64,000 nucleotides of DNA from Paraburkholderia bryophila. GTDB lineage: Bacteria > Pseudomonadota > Gammaproteobacteria > Burkholderiales > Burkholderiaceae. The stretch lies in NCBI RefSeq assembly GCF_003269035.1, contig NZ_QLTK01000003.1, positions 370,204 to 434,203 of the forward strand. Reading direction: 5' to 3'. Shown in pieces: positions 8,046 through 16,814 of the stretch. The notes beneath the pieces are model-generated. The model saw nothing but the letters and a program-made list of their open reading frames with translations, was not told the DNA's origin and searched no databases. Position numbers and translations under genes: made by a program. How positions within the stretch are numbered: position 1 is the stretch's first letter; each line of letters begins with the position of its first letter.

Positions 8046-9089
8046 ATGACATCCCGCGACCCGTTTCACACCGACACCCCGGCTCTCATCGACTTGAGCG
8101 ACCCGCGTGACCTTAGCGACCCGCGCCGGCGCACGCTTCTGAAAGCCGCCGCCGCCGGCGTGGCGAGTTTCGCCGCGGGCACGCTGCTGCCCTCGCAACA
8201 GGCGCGGGCGCAAACGCCGTCCAACGGTAAAACCTTGCGCATCGGCTTTCAGAAATACGGCAACTTCGTCGTGCTCAAGGCACGCGGCTCGCTGGAAAGG
8301 CGTCTCGCCGCGCAGGGCGCGTCGGTGCAGTGGCTTGAGTTCCCCGCCGGTCCGCAACTTCTCGAAGGTCTGAACGCGGGCGCGGTGGACGTGGGCACGG
8401 TGGGCGAAACGCCGCCGATCTTCGCGCAGGCCGCCGGGGTCGACTTTGTCTATCTCGCCAACGAGGCGCCCGCGCCGAAGGGCGAAGCGATCGTCGTGCC
8501 GCACGACTCGCCGATTCGCTCGGTCGCGGATCTGCGCGGCAAGAAGGTCGCGCTGAACCGCGGTTCGAACGTTCATTATTTGCTGGTCAAGGCCTTGCAG
8601 CACGCGGGCCTGTCGTACACCGACATCCAGCCGGTCTATCTGACGCCGGCCGACGCGCGCGCCGCCTTCGTGCAGAACAGTATCGACGCCTGGGTGATCT
8701 GGGACCCGTATCTCGCCGCGGTCGAACGGCAGGCCAACGCGCGCGTGATCGTCGATGGCGAAGGGCTCGTGCGCAACACGCAGTACTACGTCGCCGCGCG
8801 CAAATTCGCCGACGCGCAGCCGCAGTTGCTGCGCGAACTGCTGGCCGAACTCGATCAGGTCGACAAGTGGAGCCGCGATCATATTCCGGCGGCCGCGAAC
8901 CAGTTGTCGCCGCTCGTCGGACTCGACGCGCCGACGCTCGAACTCGCGTTGAATCGCGCCAGTTTCGGCGTGCAACCCATCAACGCCGCCACGCTCGATT
9001 ACCAGCAACAGATCGCCGATACGTTCAGCGAGTTGAAGCTGATTCCGAAGAAGCTGATCGTGTCGGATGCGAAATGGCGCGCGGCGTGA
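8046..9089 (+). CDS. Aliphatic sulfonate ABC transporter substrate-binding protein with Tat-type leader
   Basis: 347-residue SsuA-like binding protein. The leader has a twin-arginine pattern (DPRRRTLLKAAAAG) followed by a hydrophobic stretch and a site near ARAQ (residue ~57). The mature part (LRIGFQKYGNFVVLKARGSL, DLRGKKVALNRGSNVHYLLV, YLTPADARAAFVQNSIDAW, WDPYLAAVE) is the sulfonate-binding class. It is a clear paralogue of the protein at 1631-2764, but without the repeat tail and with a different export route. It is separated from the encapsulin operon by the terminator at 7873-7916. No membrane or ATPase partner is in view. It presumably delivers alkanesulfonates to an SsuBC pair elsewhere. 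Confidence 0.88.
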   Translation: MTSRDPFHTDTPALIDLSDPRDLSDPRRRTLLKAAAAGVASFAAGTLLPSQQARAQTPSNGKTLRIGFQKYGNFVVLKARGSLERRLAAQGASVQWLEFPAGPQLLEGLNAGAVDVGTVGETPPIFAQAAGVDFVYLANEAPAPKGEAIVVPHDSPIRSVADLRGKKVALNRGSNVHYLLVKALQHAGLSYTDIQPVYLTPADARAAFVQNSIDAWVIWDPYLAAVERQANARVIVDGEGLVRNTQYYVAARKFADAQPQLLRELLAELDQVDKWSRDHIPAAANQLSPLVGLDAPTLELALNRASFGVQPINAATLDYQQQIADTFSELKLIPKKLIVSDAKWRAA

Positions 9090-9225
9090 TGTGACAGCAA
9101 GCTCGGCGCAGCGCGATTACACTGGCGCGATCTGCCTCGATTCGTTGAAGCGTGCCGATGTCGCGTCAGCTTCGTCTGGTCGCTTTGACGCGTCTCTATA
9201 TCACCGCGCCTGAATGGAGAACATC

Positions 9226-9981
9226 ATGAGTGAAACGGTCGTATCGAACCCGGCGCACGCGCGTCTTGCGTGGATCGCGGGTGTGGGGGCGAGCGCCGGA
9301 CTCGGCGCGGCGCTGGCGCGTCGATTTGCACGCGAAGGTTTCAGCGTGGCGGTGACGGGCCGCTCGCACGAGCGTCTTGCGATCGTCGTCGACGAGATTC
9401 GCGCGGCGGGCGGGCAAGCGCAGGCGTTTCCCGGCGACGTCACCAGTGAGCGCGATCTGAATGCGATCGCACGGCAACTCGCAAAGCACGGCACGCTTGA
9501 AGTTGCGATTTTCAACGCGGCAGGCGCGACCCGTGCACCGACGCTCGAACTCAGCGCGGAACAATTCGAGGCGGCCTGGCGCGTCACGACGCTAGGCGGC
9601 TTTCTGTTTGCCCGTGCGGCATTGGAGCCGTTGCTCGCAGCCGGTCGCGGCTCGCTGCTATTCACCGGCGCGACGGCGGCGCTGCGCGGCCGTCCGCCGT
9701 TTGCCGCATTCGCGTCCGCCAAAGCCGGCTTGCGTTCGCTCACGCAAAGTCTCGCGCGCGAATTCGGTCCGCGCAATATTCACGTGGCGCATGTGGTGGT
9801 GGATGGCGGGATCGACGGCGAACGTCTGCGCACGTCCGCGCCGCAGCGGGTTGCCGAGCGTGGCCCGGACGGTCTGCTCAACCCCGACGAAATCGCCGAC
9901 GCTTATTGGCATTTGCATCAGCAGGGGCGCACGGCGTGGTCGCAGGAAATCGATCTGCGGCCGTTCAACGAATCGTTTTGA
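9226..9981 (+). CDS. SDR-family oxidoreductase with Phe in place of the catalytic Tyr
   Basis: A 251-residue Rossmann-fold protein. The dinucleotide site (AGVGASAGLGAALAR), the NAAG-type strand (FNAAGATRAP) and the C-terminal fold are present. In the active-site motif YxxxK the tyrosine is replaced: FAAFASAKAGLRSL keeps the lysine but has phenylalanine. Some SDR subfamilies share this (with HVAHVVVDGGID), so it may be a real subfamily and not damage. The ATG at 9226 is chosen because GGAG lies six bases before it; an upstream ATG at 9214 overlaps that site. Substrate unknown. It faces the LysR gene at 10048 convergently. Confidence 0.8.
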   Translation: MSETVVSNPAHARLAWIAGVGASAGLGAALARRFAREGFSVAVTGRSHERLAIVVDEIRAAGGQAQAFPGDVTSERDLNAIARQLAKHGTLEVAIFNAAGATRAPTLELSAEQFEAAWRVTTLGGFLFARAALEPLLAAGRGSLLFTGATAALRGRPPFAAFASAKAGLRSLTQSLAREFGPRNIHVAHVVVDGGIDGERLRTSAPQRVAERGPDGLLNPDEIADAYWHLHQQGRTAWSQEIDLRPFNESF

Positions 9982-10047
9982 GTCGACGGGCTTCCGGGCG
10001 GGGAGCGGTGCGCGTTACGAAACACCGCTAAAAACACGCCCTCACAC

Positions 10048-10926
10048 TCACTCCGCCAGCGCCGCGAGCAACTGATTCTTCACGATCGCGGTCGCCAGCG
10101 GCTGCCGCCCAAACTCATACCAGCCGATGTGCCGGCGCCACGCCGTGCCCGGAATCGGCCTGACCGACAACAGCGGGTCGTCGTCCCACGCGGCATGCCG
10201 CAGACGCGGCACGATCGACGCGCCCACGTTCTGCCGGACCAGATCGGCAATCGCGGCGATCGAATTCATTTCCAGAATCGGCTTGACGTCGACGCGCAAG
10301 CGCCGCAGCAGGCTCGTGACATGCGTGCCGGTCAGCGACGACGTCTCGAAGCCGATAAACGGCAGACGCTTGAGCAAGGTGCTCACCGTTGCGTCGTCCG
10401 GCGCGCTCGCGGGATTGACCAGCAGCACCAGCGGCTCGTCGTAAAGACGTTCCCATAACTCGGGCAAGGTGGTCACGCGCGGTTCGCTGACGATCACCGC
10501 CGCGTCGATTTCCCCCGCCCGCACCTGGCGCGCCAGTTGGGCGCTGTCGCCGTGCGCGAGGCGTACCTTCAGACGTGGATACGAGACCTTCAGCCGGATC
10601 ACGTTGGCGGCCAGAAAGCCCATCGACGACACCGTCGAGCCGATCGTGATCGAGCCTTCCACGCTGAGTTCGTCCGCTACGCCGCGCAACAGCGAGTCGT
10701 ACGCGGCCACCACCGCGCGCGCCTGTTCGATGATCGAGCGGCCGGCGTCGTTCAACTGGATGCTGCGCCCGCTGCGGTCGAACAGTTGCCGCTCGCACAC
10801 CCGCTCCAGCGTACGCATTTGCGCGCCGACCGCCGCATGCGTCAGCGCGATGCGGTCTGCGGCGGCCGCCATCGTGCCGTGTTTCTCGATGGCGAGAAAC
10901 GTGCGCAGCATTCGAATTTCACTCAT
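10048..10926 (-). CDS. LysR-type transcriptional regulator (divergent from the C45/hydrolase/MFS operon)
   Basis: 292 residues: winged HTH at ~1-62 (MLRTFLAIEKHGTMAAAADR, LTHAAVGAQMRTLE) and a periplasmic-binding-like effector domain at ~90-290. A GAGGAG ribosome binding site precedes the ATG. It is divergent from the amidohydrolase/acyltransferase operon starting at 11166, so it most likely regulates that operon together with its own gene; two inverted repeats in the shared promoter are candidate operators. The inducer is unknown. Confidence 0.9.
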   Translation of the reverse strand: MSEIRMLRTFLAIEKHGTMAAAADRIALTHAAVGAQMRTLERVCERQLFDRSGRSIQLNDAGRSIIEQARAVVAAYDSLLRGVADELSVEGSITIGSTVSSMGFLAANVIRLKVSYPRLKVRLAHGDSAQLARQVRAGEIDAAVIVSEPRVTTLPELWERLYDEPLVLLVNPASAPDDATVSTLLKRLPFIGFETSSLTGTHVTSLLRRLRVDVKPILEMNSIAAIADLVRQNVGASIVPRLRHAAWDDDPLLSVRPIPGTAWRRHIGWYEFGRQPLATAIVKNQLLAALAE

Positions 10927-11165
10927 GCCGGATTCTCCTCAAAGGCCTTTGGGACGTGCGCGCGGAGCACGAATTCTCTTCATTCGCCTAAGCCCGATGA
11001 TCGCACGAAACAAAAAAATTCTTTCCTTTCGGTAAAGAAAATAACGCTTTTTATTTTATTTGTGGCTCATGAGAATCGATCTGTCATAAATCGAATCGAT
11101 GTCGTCAGCGCGGGGTCGCAAGCCGCGTGGCGGCGTCGTTGGCAGCCAGGGCGAGGAAACCCAAC
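10927..11165. promoter_or_regulatory. AT-rich divergent promoter region with candidate LysR operators
   Basis: This 239-base gap is far more AT-rich than its neighbours. It contains TTCTTT (11019-11024) with AAAGAA (11034-11039), and TCGAT (11076-11080) with ATCGA (11090-11094): two spaced inverted repeats of the size LysR dimers use. No gene is seen in it. Confidence 0.5.
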
Positions 11166-12302
11166 ATGTCGCAAAACCAGCAGTTTTCGCAGTTTCCCTT
11201 TATCAGCGTGTCCGGCACGCCGCACGCGCGCGGCGTGCAATACGGCCGCGCGGCTGCGGCGCGGGTGCGCCTGAGCGCGTCCCGTTACGGTCAGACGCTG
11301 CGCAATCTCGGCTATAGCGAGGCGTCGCAAACGGCCTTGATCCGCTCGCTCGAACAGGTGATCGGCGAATTCCAGCCGGCCTATCTGGACGAAATGCGCG
11401 GCATCGCCGAAGGCGCGGACGTGCCGTTCGAAGACATCGTGATGATCAACGCCCGCACCGAGGTGCTGGCCAAAGCGCGCGCCGAAATGGCCCTGCAAGC
11501 CGACGACGAAGACGGTTGCACGGGCGTGCTGGTGCTGCCCTCGCGTTCGTCGAACGGGCAATTGATTCATGCGCAGAACTGGGACTGGAAGGCCGATTGT
11601 GTCGACACCGGCATCGTCTTGCGGGTGCGTAACGACGACGGCCCCGACTTTCTGACCTTCGTCGAAGCGGGTGGCCTCGCCCGCAGCGGGCTCAATGCGG
11701 CGGGCGTGTCGATCACCGCGAACTATCTGGAGTCCGAGCGCGACTTCATGCAGATGGGCGTGCCGTTGTCGCTGCTGCGCCGCCGCGTGCTGGAAGAACC
11801 GGTGTTTTCGAACGCGTTGCGGGTGATCGCCACCACGCCGAAATCGTGTTCGAACAACATCATGCTGGGGATGGCCGAGGGCTTCGGCATCGACTTCGAA
11901 TGCGCGCCGAACGAGGCGTTCCCGATCTATCCGGGCGACGATCAACTGATCGTGCACGCGAACCACTGGGTCAGCCCGGTGGCGCGCACCAAGTTGCTGG
12001 ACACCGGTTGCGAGAGTTCGCCGGACAGCTACTACCGCGACTGGCGCGTGCGTCAACTGCTGAACGCCACGCCGAAGGTGGACCGCGACGCCGTCAAGGC
12101 CGCGCTGTTCGACGCCTTCGGCACGCCGTATTCGGTGTGCCGTCCGCCGCGTCCGGGCACGCGCCACAACCTGACGGCGACGGTCGCGATGATCGTCATG
12201 CAGCCCGCCGCGGGCGAAATGGATGTCGCGCCGATGCCCGCGCTGAATCGCGTTTTCACGCGTTACAGCCTGCACCACGAGCCGCTCGCCGAGGTGGCTT
12301 GA
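11166..12302 (+). CDS. C45-family autoproteolytic acyltransferase/hydrolase
   Basis: 378 residues, Ntn-hydrolase fold of the peptidase C45 family (acyl-CoA:6-aminopenicillanate acyltransferase relatives). The nucleophile cysteine is in DDEDGCTGVLV (near residue 118), followed by IHAQNWDWK, the usual context; autoproteolysis before this cysteine would give two subunits. Later motifs LARSGLNAAGVSITANYLES and VHANHWVSP fit the family. The ATG at 11166 has a GAGGAAA-like site upstream; an ATG at 11127 lacks one. First of three co-directional genes with an alpha/beta hydrolase and an MHS transporter, which suggests catabolism of an N-acylated or peptide-like compound. Substrate unknown. Confidence 0.85.
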   Translation: MSQNQQFSQFPFISVSGTPHARGVQYGRAAAARVRLSASRYGQTLRNLGYSEASQTALIRSLEQVIGEFQPAYLDEMRGIAEGADVPFEDIVMINARTEVLAKARAEMALQADDEDGCTGVLVLPSRSSNGQLIHAQNWDWKADCVDTGIVLRVRNDDGPDFLTFVEAGGLARSGLNAAGVSITANYLESERDFMQMGVPLSLLRRRVLEEPVFSNALRVIATTPKSCSNNIMLGMAEGFGIDFECAPNEAFPIYPGDDQLIVHANHWVSPVARTKLLDTGCESSPDSYYRDWRVRQLLNATPKVDRDAVKAALFDAFGTPYSVCRPPRPGTRHNLTATVAMIVMQPAAGEMDVAPMPALNRVFTRYSLHHEPLAEVA

Positions 12303-12353
12303 GCGGTATCGGTTCGCGCGGCAGGTTCTGAATTAGTTAAAAAGGAATGACAG

Positions 12354-13217
12354 ATGTTCGATGCAGAAAAGCGCTCCGCACCCGGTCATGAAAAAGCGCA
12401 GGCGCTCTACGACCTGGGGTCGACCACCGTCTACGCGAGCCGTCACGACGCGCGCTTTCCCTACGTGCTGTACGTGCCGCCTGAAGTCATGACGCCCGGC
12501 AACGACGTGCAACTGGTGGTCGCGATGCATGGCACCGGCCGCCAGTTCACGCAATACCGCGACGCGTTCGCGCCGTTCGGCCGCTGGAACCGCTGCATCG
12601 TGCTGTGCCCGCTGTTTCCGGTGGGCGTGCGCGGCGACGGTGATCGGAACGGCTTCAAGCGCTTGATCGACGGCGATATCCGCTACGACCAGGTGCTGCT
12701 CGACATGGTCGGCGAAGTGGGTGAGCGGTATGGCAAACGCTTCGAGCGGTTCGCGCTGTTCGGCTATTCGGGCGGCGGGCAGTACGTGAACCGCTTTGCG
12801 TACGCGCATCCGGAGCGGCTGTGGGCGGTGTCGATCGGCGCGCCGGGCAATGTGACCGTGCTGGATCATTCGAAAGACTGGTGGTTAGGCCTGGGCGGTT
12901 TCGAGCGCCACTTCGGCAAGCCGTTCGATCTGGCCGCCTTGCAGCGTGTGCCGGTGCAGATGATCGTCGGCCGGGCGGATCTGGAGACCTGGGAAATCAC
13001 GGTGCCCGAAGATAGTGCGATGTATCTGCCGGGTATCAACGACGCGGGCGCCACACGTCCGGAACGCTTGCGTACGCTGAAGGCGTCGTTCGAAGCCGCC
13101 GGCGTGCGCGTGCGCTTCGACGAGCTGGCCAATATCGCCCACAACGGCATGCAGGTCGTCGACGTGGTTCAGGATTTCTTCGCGCAGGCGTTGCGCATGC
13201 TGCGAGCCGGAGGTTAG
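12354..13217 (+). CDS. Alpha/beta hydrolase
   Basis: 287-residue alpha/beta-hydrolase-fold protein. The oxyanion region VVAMHGTGRQF, the nucleophile elbow FGYSGGGQYVNR (Ser within GYSGG) and a late histidine in NIAHNGMQVV complete a Ser-Asp-His set. No signal peptide, so cytosolic. It follows the C45 enzyme by 51 bases and ends 4 bases before the transporter start, so it is co-transcribed. It is probably an esterase, amidase or lactonase acting in the same pathway; the substrate cannot be told. Confidence 0.85.
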   Translation: MFDAEKRSAPGHEKAQALYDLGSTTVYASRHDARFPYVLYVPPEVMTPGNDVQLVVAMHGTGRQFTQYRDAFAPFGRWNRCIVLCPLFPVGVRGDGDRNGFKRLIDGDIRYDQVLLDMVGEVGERYGKRFERFALFGYSGGGQYVNRFAYAHPERLWAVSIGAPGNVTVLDHSKDWWLGLGGFERHFGKPFDLAALQRVPVQMIVGRADLETWEITVPEDSAMYLPGINDAGATRPERLRTLKASFEAAGVRVRFDELANIAHNGMQVVDVVQDFFAQALRMLRAGG

Positions 13218-13221
13218 ACCC

Positions 13222-14589
13222 ATGCCCACCCCAAGCGACGCCGGAAAGCTCTGGAAAACCATCGTATCGACCGTGATCGGCGGCACGTTCGAGTGGTTCG
13301 ACTTCATGGTGTACTCGTATTTTTCGAGCATGATCGCGCGGGTGTTTTTTCCTACCGTCGATCGCAGCGGGGCGTTGCTGCTGACCTTCGCGACGTTCGC
13401 GGTCGGCTTCCTGGTGCGTCCGCTCGGCGGTGTGCTGATGGGCATGGCGGCGGATCGCGTCGGACGGGTCCGGGTGCTGTCGTGGATCATGGTCCTGATG
13501 TCGATGGGCTCGCTGATCCTGGGGCTGACACCGGGGTATGCGACCCTGGGGCTGCTCGCGCCGCTGCTGGTGGTGGTCGGCCGTCTGGTGCAGGGCTTTG
13601 CGGTGGGTGCGCAGTTCGCGCTGTCGTCGGTGACGATTTACGAAGTCGCGCCGCCCGGGCGCAAGATGTTTTACGGCAGCTTCAATATGCTGTCGATCGG
13701 GGTCGCGGCGATGCTGTCGTCAGGGTGCAGTTTCCTGCTGTCGAAACATCTGTCGCATGCGGATCTGACGGCCTGGGGTTGGCGCGTGCCGTTCTTGATC
13801 GGCGCGCTGGTCGGACCGATCGGCTTCTATATCCGCCATCACGTCGACGAGTCGGACGAGTTTCATCGCATGCAGGCGCGCCCCGCGGCGCGGGCGCCGG
13901 TGCGCGAACGGATGCGCGACTTTGTGCGTGATAACGGCGACGCCGTGGTGTGCGCGATGGGCGTGATGATCGCCGGCACCTCGCTGAACTACGTGTGGAA
14001 TGCGTATTTGCCGACCTATGCGCAGATGCAGTTGCATCTGTCGTTGAGTTCGTCGCTGCAAGGGGTGTTCGTCACGAGCATCGTGATGTGCGTGCTGTCG
14101 CCGGTGTTCGGCCTGCTGGCGGATCGGGTCGGCGCGTACCGGCTGTTTTTCTTCTTTATCGCGGGCTGGCTGGTCTGCGTGTTTCCACTGTTCGCGTACC
14201 TGCTGGCCGAGCCCACCGAGAGCAGTCTCATGGTCGTGCGACTGATCGGCATTCTGTTCCTGACGCTGCAGGGCGCCGCGCATCCGGGGATGCTGGTGAA
14301 GATTTTCACCGTGCAGGGGCGCTCTACCGGCGTGGCCATTTCGTATAACACGTCGGTCATGCTGTTCGGCGGGCTGGCGCCGTTTTATATCTCGCTGGTG
14401 GCGCACTTCACCGACGCGCGCTTCATTCCGCCGAGCTACCTGTTCGGCACCGGCGTGCTGGCGATCCTGCTGGTTCTCGGTACGCGTACCGGGCGGCGGG
14501 TGTTGCAGGCCGACCGGGAGGAACGCGGGCAACGCACGGCGCGCGAGGCGGGCATGCAGCGCGAGAATTCGACGGGAGACGCGGTTTGA
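13222..14589 (+). CDS. MFS transporter, metabolite:H+ symporter (MHS) family
   Basis: 455 residues, twelve predicted membrane segments. The N-terminal GGTFEWFDFMVYSYFSSM and the loop GMAADRVGRVRVLSWIM are hallmarks of the MHS branch (relatives of citrate, proline/betaine and shikimate symporters). The central loop carries RARAPVRERMRDF-type charged residues. It should import an organic acid or zwitterion, presumably the substrate of the two hydrolases just upstream. Last gene of the operon. Confidence 0.88.
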   Translation: MPTPSDAGKLWKTIVSTVIGGTFEWFDFMVYSYFSSMIARVFFPTVDRSGALLLTFATFAVGFLVRPLGGVLMGMAADRVGRVRVLSWIMVLMSMGSLILGLTPGYATLGLLAPLLVVVGRLVQGFAVGAQFALSSVTIYEVAPPGRKMFYGSFNMLSIGVAAMLSSGCSFLLSKHLSHADLTAWGWRVPFLIGALVGPIGFYIRHHVDESDEFHRMQARPAARAPVRERMRDFVRDNGDAVVCAMGVMIAGTSLNYVWNAYLPTYAQMQLHLSLSSSLQGVFVTSIVMCVLSPVFGLLADRVGAYRLFFFFIAGWLVCVFPLFAYLLAEPTESSLMVVRLIGILFLTLQGAAHPGMLVKIFTVQGRSTGVAISYNTSVMLFGGLAPFYISLVAHFTDARFIPPSYLFGTGVLAILLVLGTRTGRRVLQADREERGQRTAREAGMQRENSTGDAV

Positions 14590-14614
14590 GTCGGCGTGGA
14601 TCTGGTGTCTGGAC

Positions 14615-14653
14615 TTGCTGCTTTGGCTCGCTGCTTTAGCCCGCTGCTTTAGC
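14615..14653 (+). repeat. 13-bp tandem repeat between convergent genes
   Basis: Three imperfect 13-base units, (T/C)(T/C)GCTGCTTTRGC, in the gap between the MHS transporter and the convergent zinc-finger gene. No hairpin with a T-tract is seen, so it is listed only as a repeat. Confidence 0.8.
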
Positions 14654-14657
14654 CCGC

Positions 14658-15155
14658 TTAACCGCGCTCGTCCGGCGCCCCGCTGCGGCGTTGCGCGATG
14701 AAAACCTCGACATGAGCGATCGCCTGCTCGCATTGTTCCAGCGACAGGTGATGGATCGACGCCGGCAGCGGATCGAACCCGAGTTGTTCGGCCACCCAGC
14801 GGATTGCCTTCGCGCGCGCTTCGAACGGATTCACCTGGTCACGCCGGATCTTGCCCGCGACCAGCGGCTCGAGCACATCGTGCAGGCGGCTTTTGGCGTC
14901 GCGCAGCGCGGCGTCGGCGAGCCGCCCCAGCGGCACGTTGCGCGTACTGCGCGCGTGAATGCCGATCCACGCCTGACACGCGGCGCAGATCCACACCGGG
15001 CCGTGATCGTCGCGATACGGATAGCTCTCGTCCCCGCTGCGCGCGAGCACGGCACGCGTGCCGCAGTAATCGCAATCGGGTTGGGGAAGGGCTTTGACGG
15101 GGCGGCCTACACGCAAGACTTCGATCTCCGGGTGAGTTGATGGGTTTGCACCCAC
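14658..15155 (-). CDS. Small zinc-finger protein, DUF3268-like
   Basis: 165 residues from a GTG. Two CxxC pairs (PDCDYCGTRAVL and WICAACQAWIG, ~residues 28-60) form a probable zinc ribbon, followed by a helical tail (PLGRLADAALRDAKSRLHDV). This layout fits the DUF3268 zinc-finger family; function unknown. A TTG at 15116 (GGAG ten bases upstream) is a credible alternative start that would remove 13 residues and place the start outside the hairpin at 15152-15171. Confidence 0.7.
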   Translation of the reverse strand: MGANPSTHPEIEVLRVGRPVKALPQPDCDYCGTRAVLARSGDESYPYRDDHGPVWICAACQAWIGIHARSTRNVPLGRLADAALRDAKSRLHDVLEPLVAGKIRRDQVNPFEARAKAIRWVAEQLGFDPLPASIHHLSLEQCEQAIAHVEVFIAQRRSGAPDERG

Positions 15156-15171
15156 GGGTTTGGCCCCGTGG
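15152..15171 (-). repeat. Hairpin covering the GTG start of the zinc-finger gene
   Basis: CCACGGG (15152-15158) pairs with CCCGTGG (15165-15171) around a 6-base loop. In the minus-strand transcript the annotated GTG start lies in the second arm. This either hides the start codon or argues that translation begins at the later TTG. Confidence 0.6.
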
Positions 15172-15354
15172 ATTCAGACTCGCATTCCCGCGATTTTAAC
15201 GGGCTTGGCGGCGCCCATGCCCAGAATCCAATTTGCGCGCTTGCAGCCCTGCGGGCGAGCATGTGCGGATATGATTCAATCCATTCGCGTCGTTGGGAGG
15301 CAACGACGTCTTTTTAACTTTCACCCGCCTTGCACAGCGCGTAGGGAGAAGACC

Positions 15355-15996
15355 TTGGCCAAGGGCACAGACGAGACAGACCGGCATGAAACGGACAACC
15401 CGGCCGCGAAGCGAAACGGTCTCGCGTCACGCACAGGCCCATCGTCCGGCGAGGTGAGCACGCTCGGGCTCTTCCTGATTTTTACCCGCATCGGCCTGAC
15501 GAGTTTCGGCGGCGGCCTGAGCGGCTGGTTTATGCGCGAATTCGTGCAGGATCGGCAGTGGCTGACCGAAGAGGAATTCCTCGACGGCCTCGCGTTGTCG
15601 CAGGCGCTGCCGGGCGTCAACGTCAAGAATCTGGCCATCTGGATCGGCTATCGCCTGCTGGGCTGGCGCGGCGCGGTTGCCGGCTTTTGCGGCATCGTGT
15701 TCCCGCCGGCGGTGACGATCGTGCTGCTCGGCGTGTTCTTTTCCGCGATCGCCTATCTGCCGCTCACGCATATCGCGCTGGCCGGCGCGGCGGCAGCGGC
15801 CATCGGTCTGTCGCTGAGCATGGCGATCACGGCGGCCCGCCGACTGCCGCGCCGGCTGTTTCCGTACCTCGTGCTGATCGCTACCTTCGCGGCGGCGGCG
15901 TTGTTCCGCGTGTCGCTCGTATGGACCGTGTTGATTGCCGGCGCGCTGAGCGTCGGCTACGAATATCTCCGTTCGTCACCAGCGCAGCAGCAGTAA
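15355..15996 (+). CDS. Chromate transporter, N-terminal-type subunit
   Basis: 213 residues from a TTG at 15355 that follows AGGGAGA by 5-6 bases. The frame is open further upstream (to 15160), but that part is not ChrA-like. The core TLGLFLIFTRIGLTSFGGGL, EFVQDRQWLTEEEFLDGLAL and SQALPGVNVKNLAIWIGYRL are the signature of one ChrA half (short-chain CHR family), with about five to six membrane segments. The second half is the next gene. Such pairs form a heteromeric transporter for chromate or a related oxyanion; the physiological substrate here is unproven. Confidence 0.88.
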   Translation: MAKGTDETDRHETDNPAAKRNGLASRTGPSSGEVSTLGLFLIFTRIGLTSFGGGLSGWFMREFVQDRQWLTEEEFLDGLALSQALPGVNVKNLAIWIGYRLLGWRGAVAGFCGIVFPPAVTIVLLGVFFSAIAYLPLTHIALAGAAAAAIGLSLSMAITAARRLPRRLFPYLVLIATFAAAALFRVSLVWTVLIAGALSVGYEYLRSSPAQQQ

Positions 15997-16030
15997 CGGG
16001 CGTCCGTCCACTTTCATTCAGCGCTATCCC

Positions 16031-16567
16031 GTGTCCAGAAATCTAGCCGCCCTGTTCGCCGTCTTCGCTCCGCTTTCCATCGTCACGGTCGGCGGCGGGC
16101 AGGGCATCATCGCCGAGGTTCAGCGGCAAGTGGTCGACGTGCATCACTGGATGACGCACGCGCAGTTCCTCAGCGACTTCGCGATTGCGCGACTCGCGCC
16201 GGGACCGGCGTCGTTGCTGGCAACCTTGATCGGCTGGCAGGTCGGCGGTTCCGGTGGCGCACTCGTCGCGACGCTGGCCCTGTTCGGGCCGACCGCGTTC
16301 CTGATGTACGGCGTGGTGCATGTGTGGAACCGGCATGAAGGCGCGCGCTGGCTGAACGCGTTGCAGGCCGGTTTGCGGCCGGTCGCGGCGGGTCTGATAC
16401 TCGCGGCGGTCTACGTGCTGATGAAGGAACTCGACGGCGGCTGGATCGCCTGGCTCACTGCGGCGGGCGCCACCGTGCTCGTGATGAAAACGCGCATCAA
16501 CGCGATCGTGCTGATCGCGGGCGGCGCCGCGTTGTTCGTCGCGGTGCATTACGCGGGTCTGCTGTAG
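16031..16567 (+). CDS. Chromate transporter, second subunit
   Basis: 178 residues from a GTG, the partner half of the ChrA pair. LFAVFAPLSIVTVGGGQGII and FAIARLAPGPASLLATLIGW match the second ChrA domain (the APGP motif). It follows the first subunit by 34 bases and has several membrane segments. Both halves must pair in antiparallel to work in the short-chain family. Confidence 0.88.
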   Translation: MSRNLAALFAVFAPLSIVTVGGGQGIIAEVQRQVVDVHHWMTHAQFLSDFAIARLAPGPASLLATLIGWQVGGSGGALVATLALFGPTAFLMYGVVHVWNRHEGARWLNALQAGLRPVAAGLILAAVYVLMKELDGGWIAWLTAAGATVLVMKTRINAIVLIAGGAALFVAVHYAGLL

Positions 16568-16814
16568 GTCTCGCTGTATTCGTTGTGGTTCGAAAGACCC
16601 ACGCCTCGCTCTCGCACCAAAGCCGCTTCCCTCACTGACGCATTTTGTGCAGCGCATCCAATGTGCGCGCAAAAAGTATCGGCGCTTTCCGCCTTTTGCA
16701 GTGGCTGGCCGTGGGCCCCGGCCACTACAGTTCTCATCACCGTACGCAGGCTCTGCTGCCCAATGCAGCACCCGTACGGCGATGCCAAAGAACATTCAAA
16801 AAGCGGAGACAAGC

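Noticed and set aside
15160..15354. N-terminal extension of the first chromate transporter subunit
   Set aside because: The family-like part starts after the TTG at 15355, which has its own AGGGAGA; the extension is not ChrA-like.
16700..16728. GC-rich palindrome before the polyol binding-protein gene as a terminator
   Set aside because: Arms are imperfect and no T-tract follows; the region has no other support.
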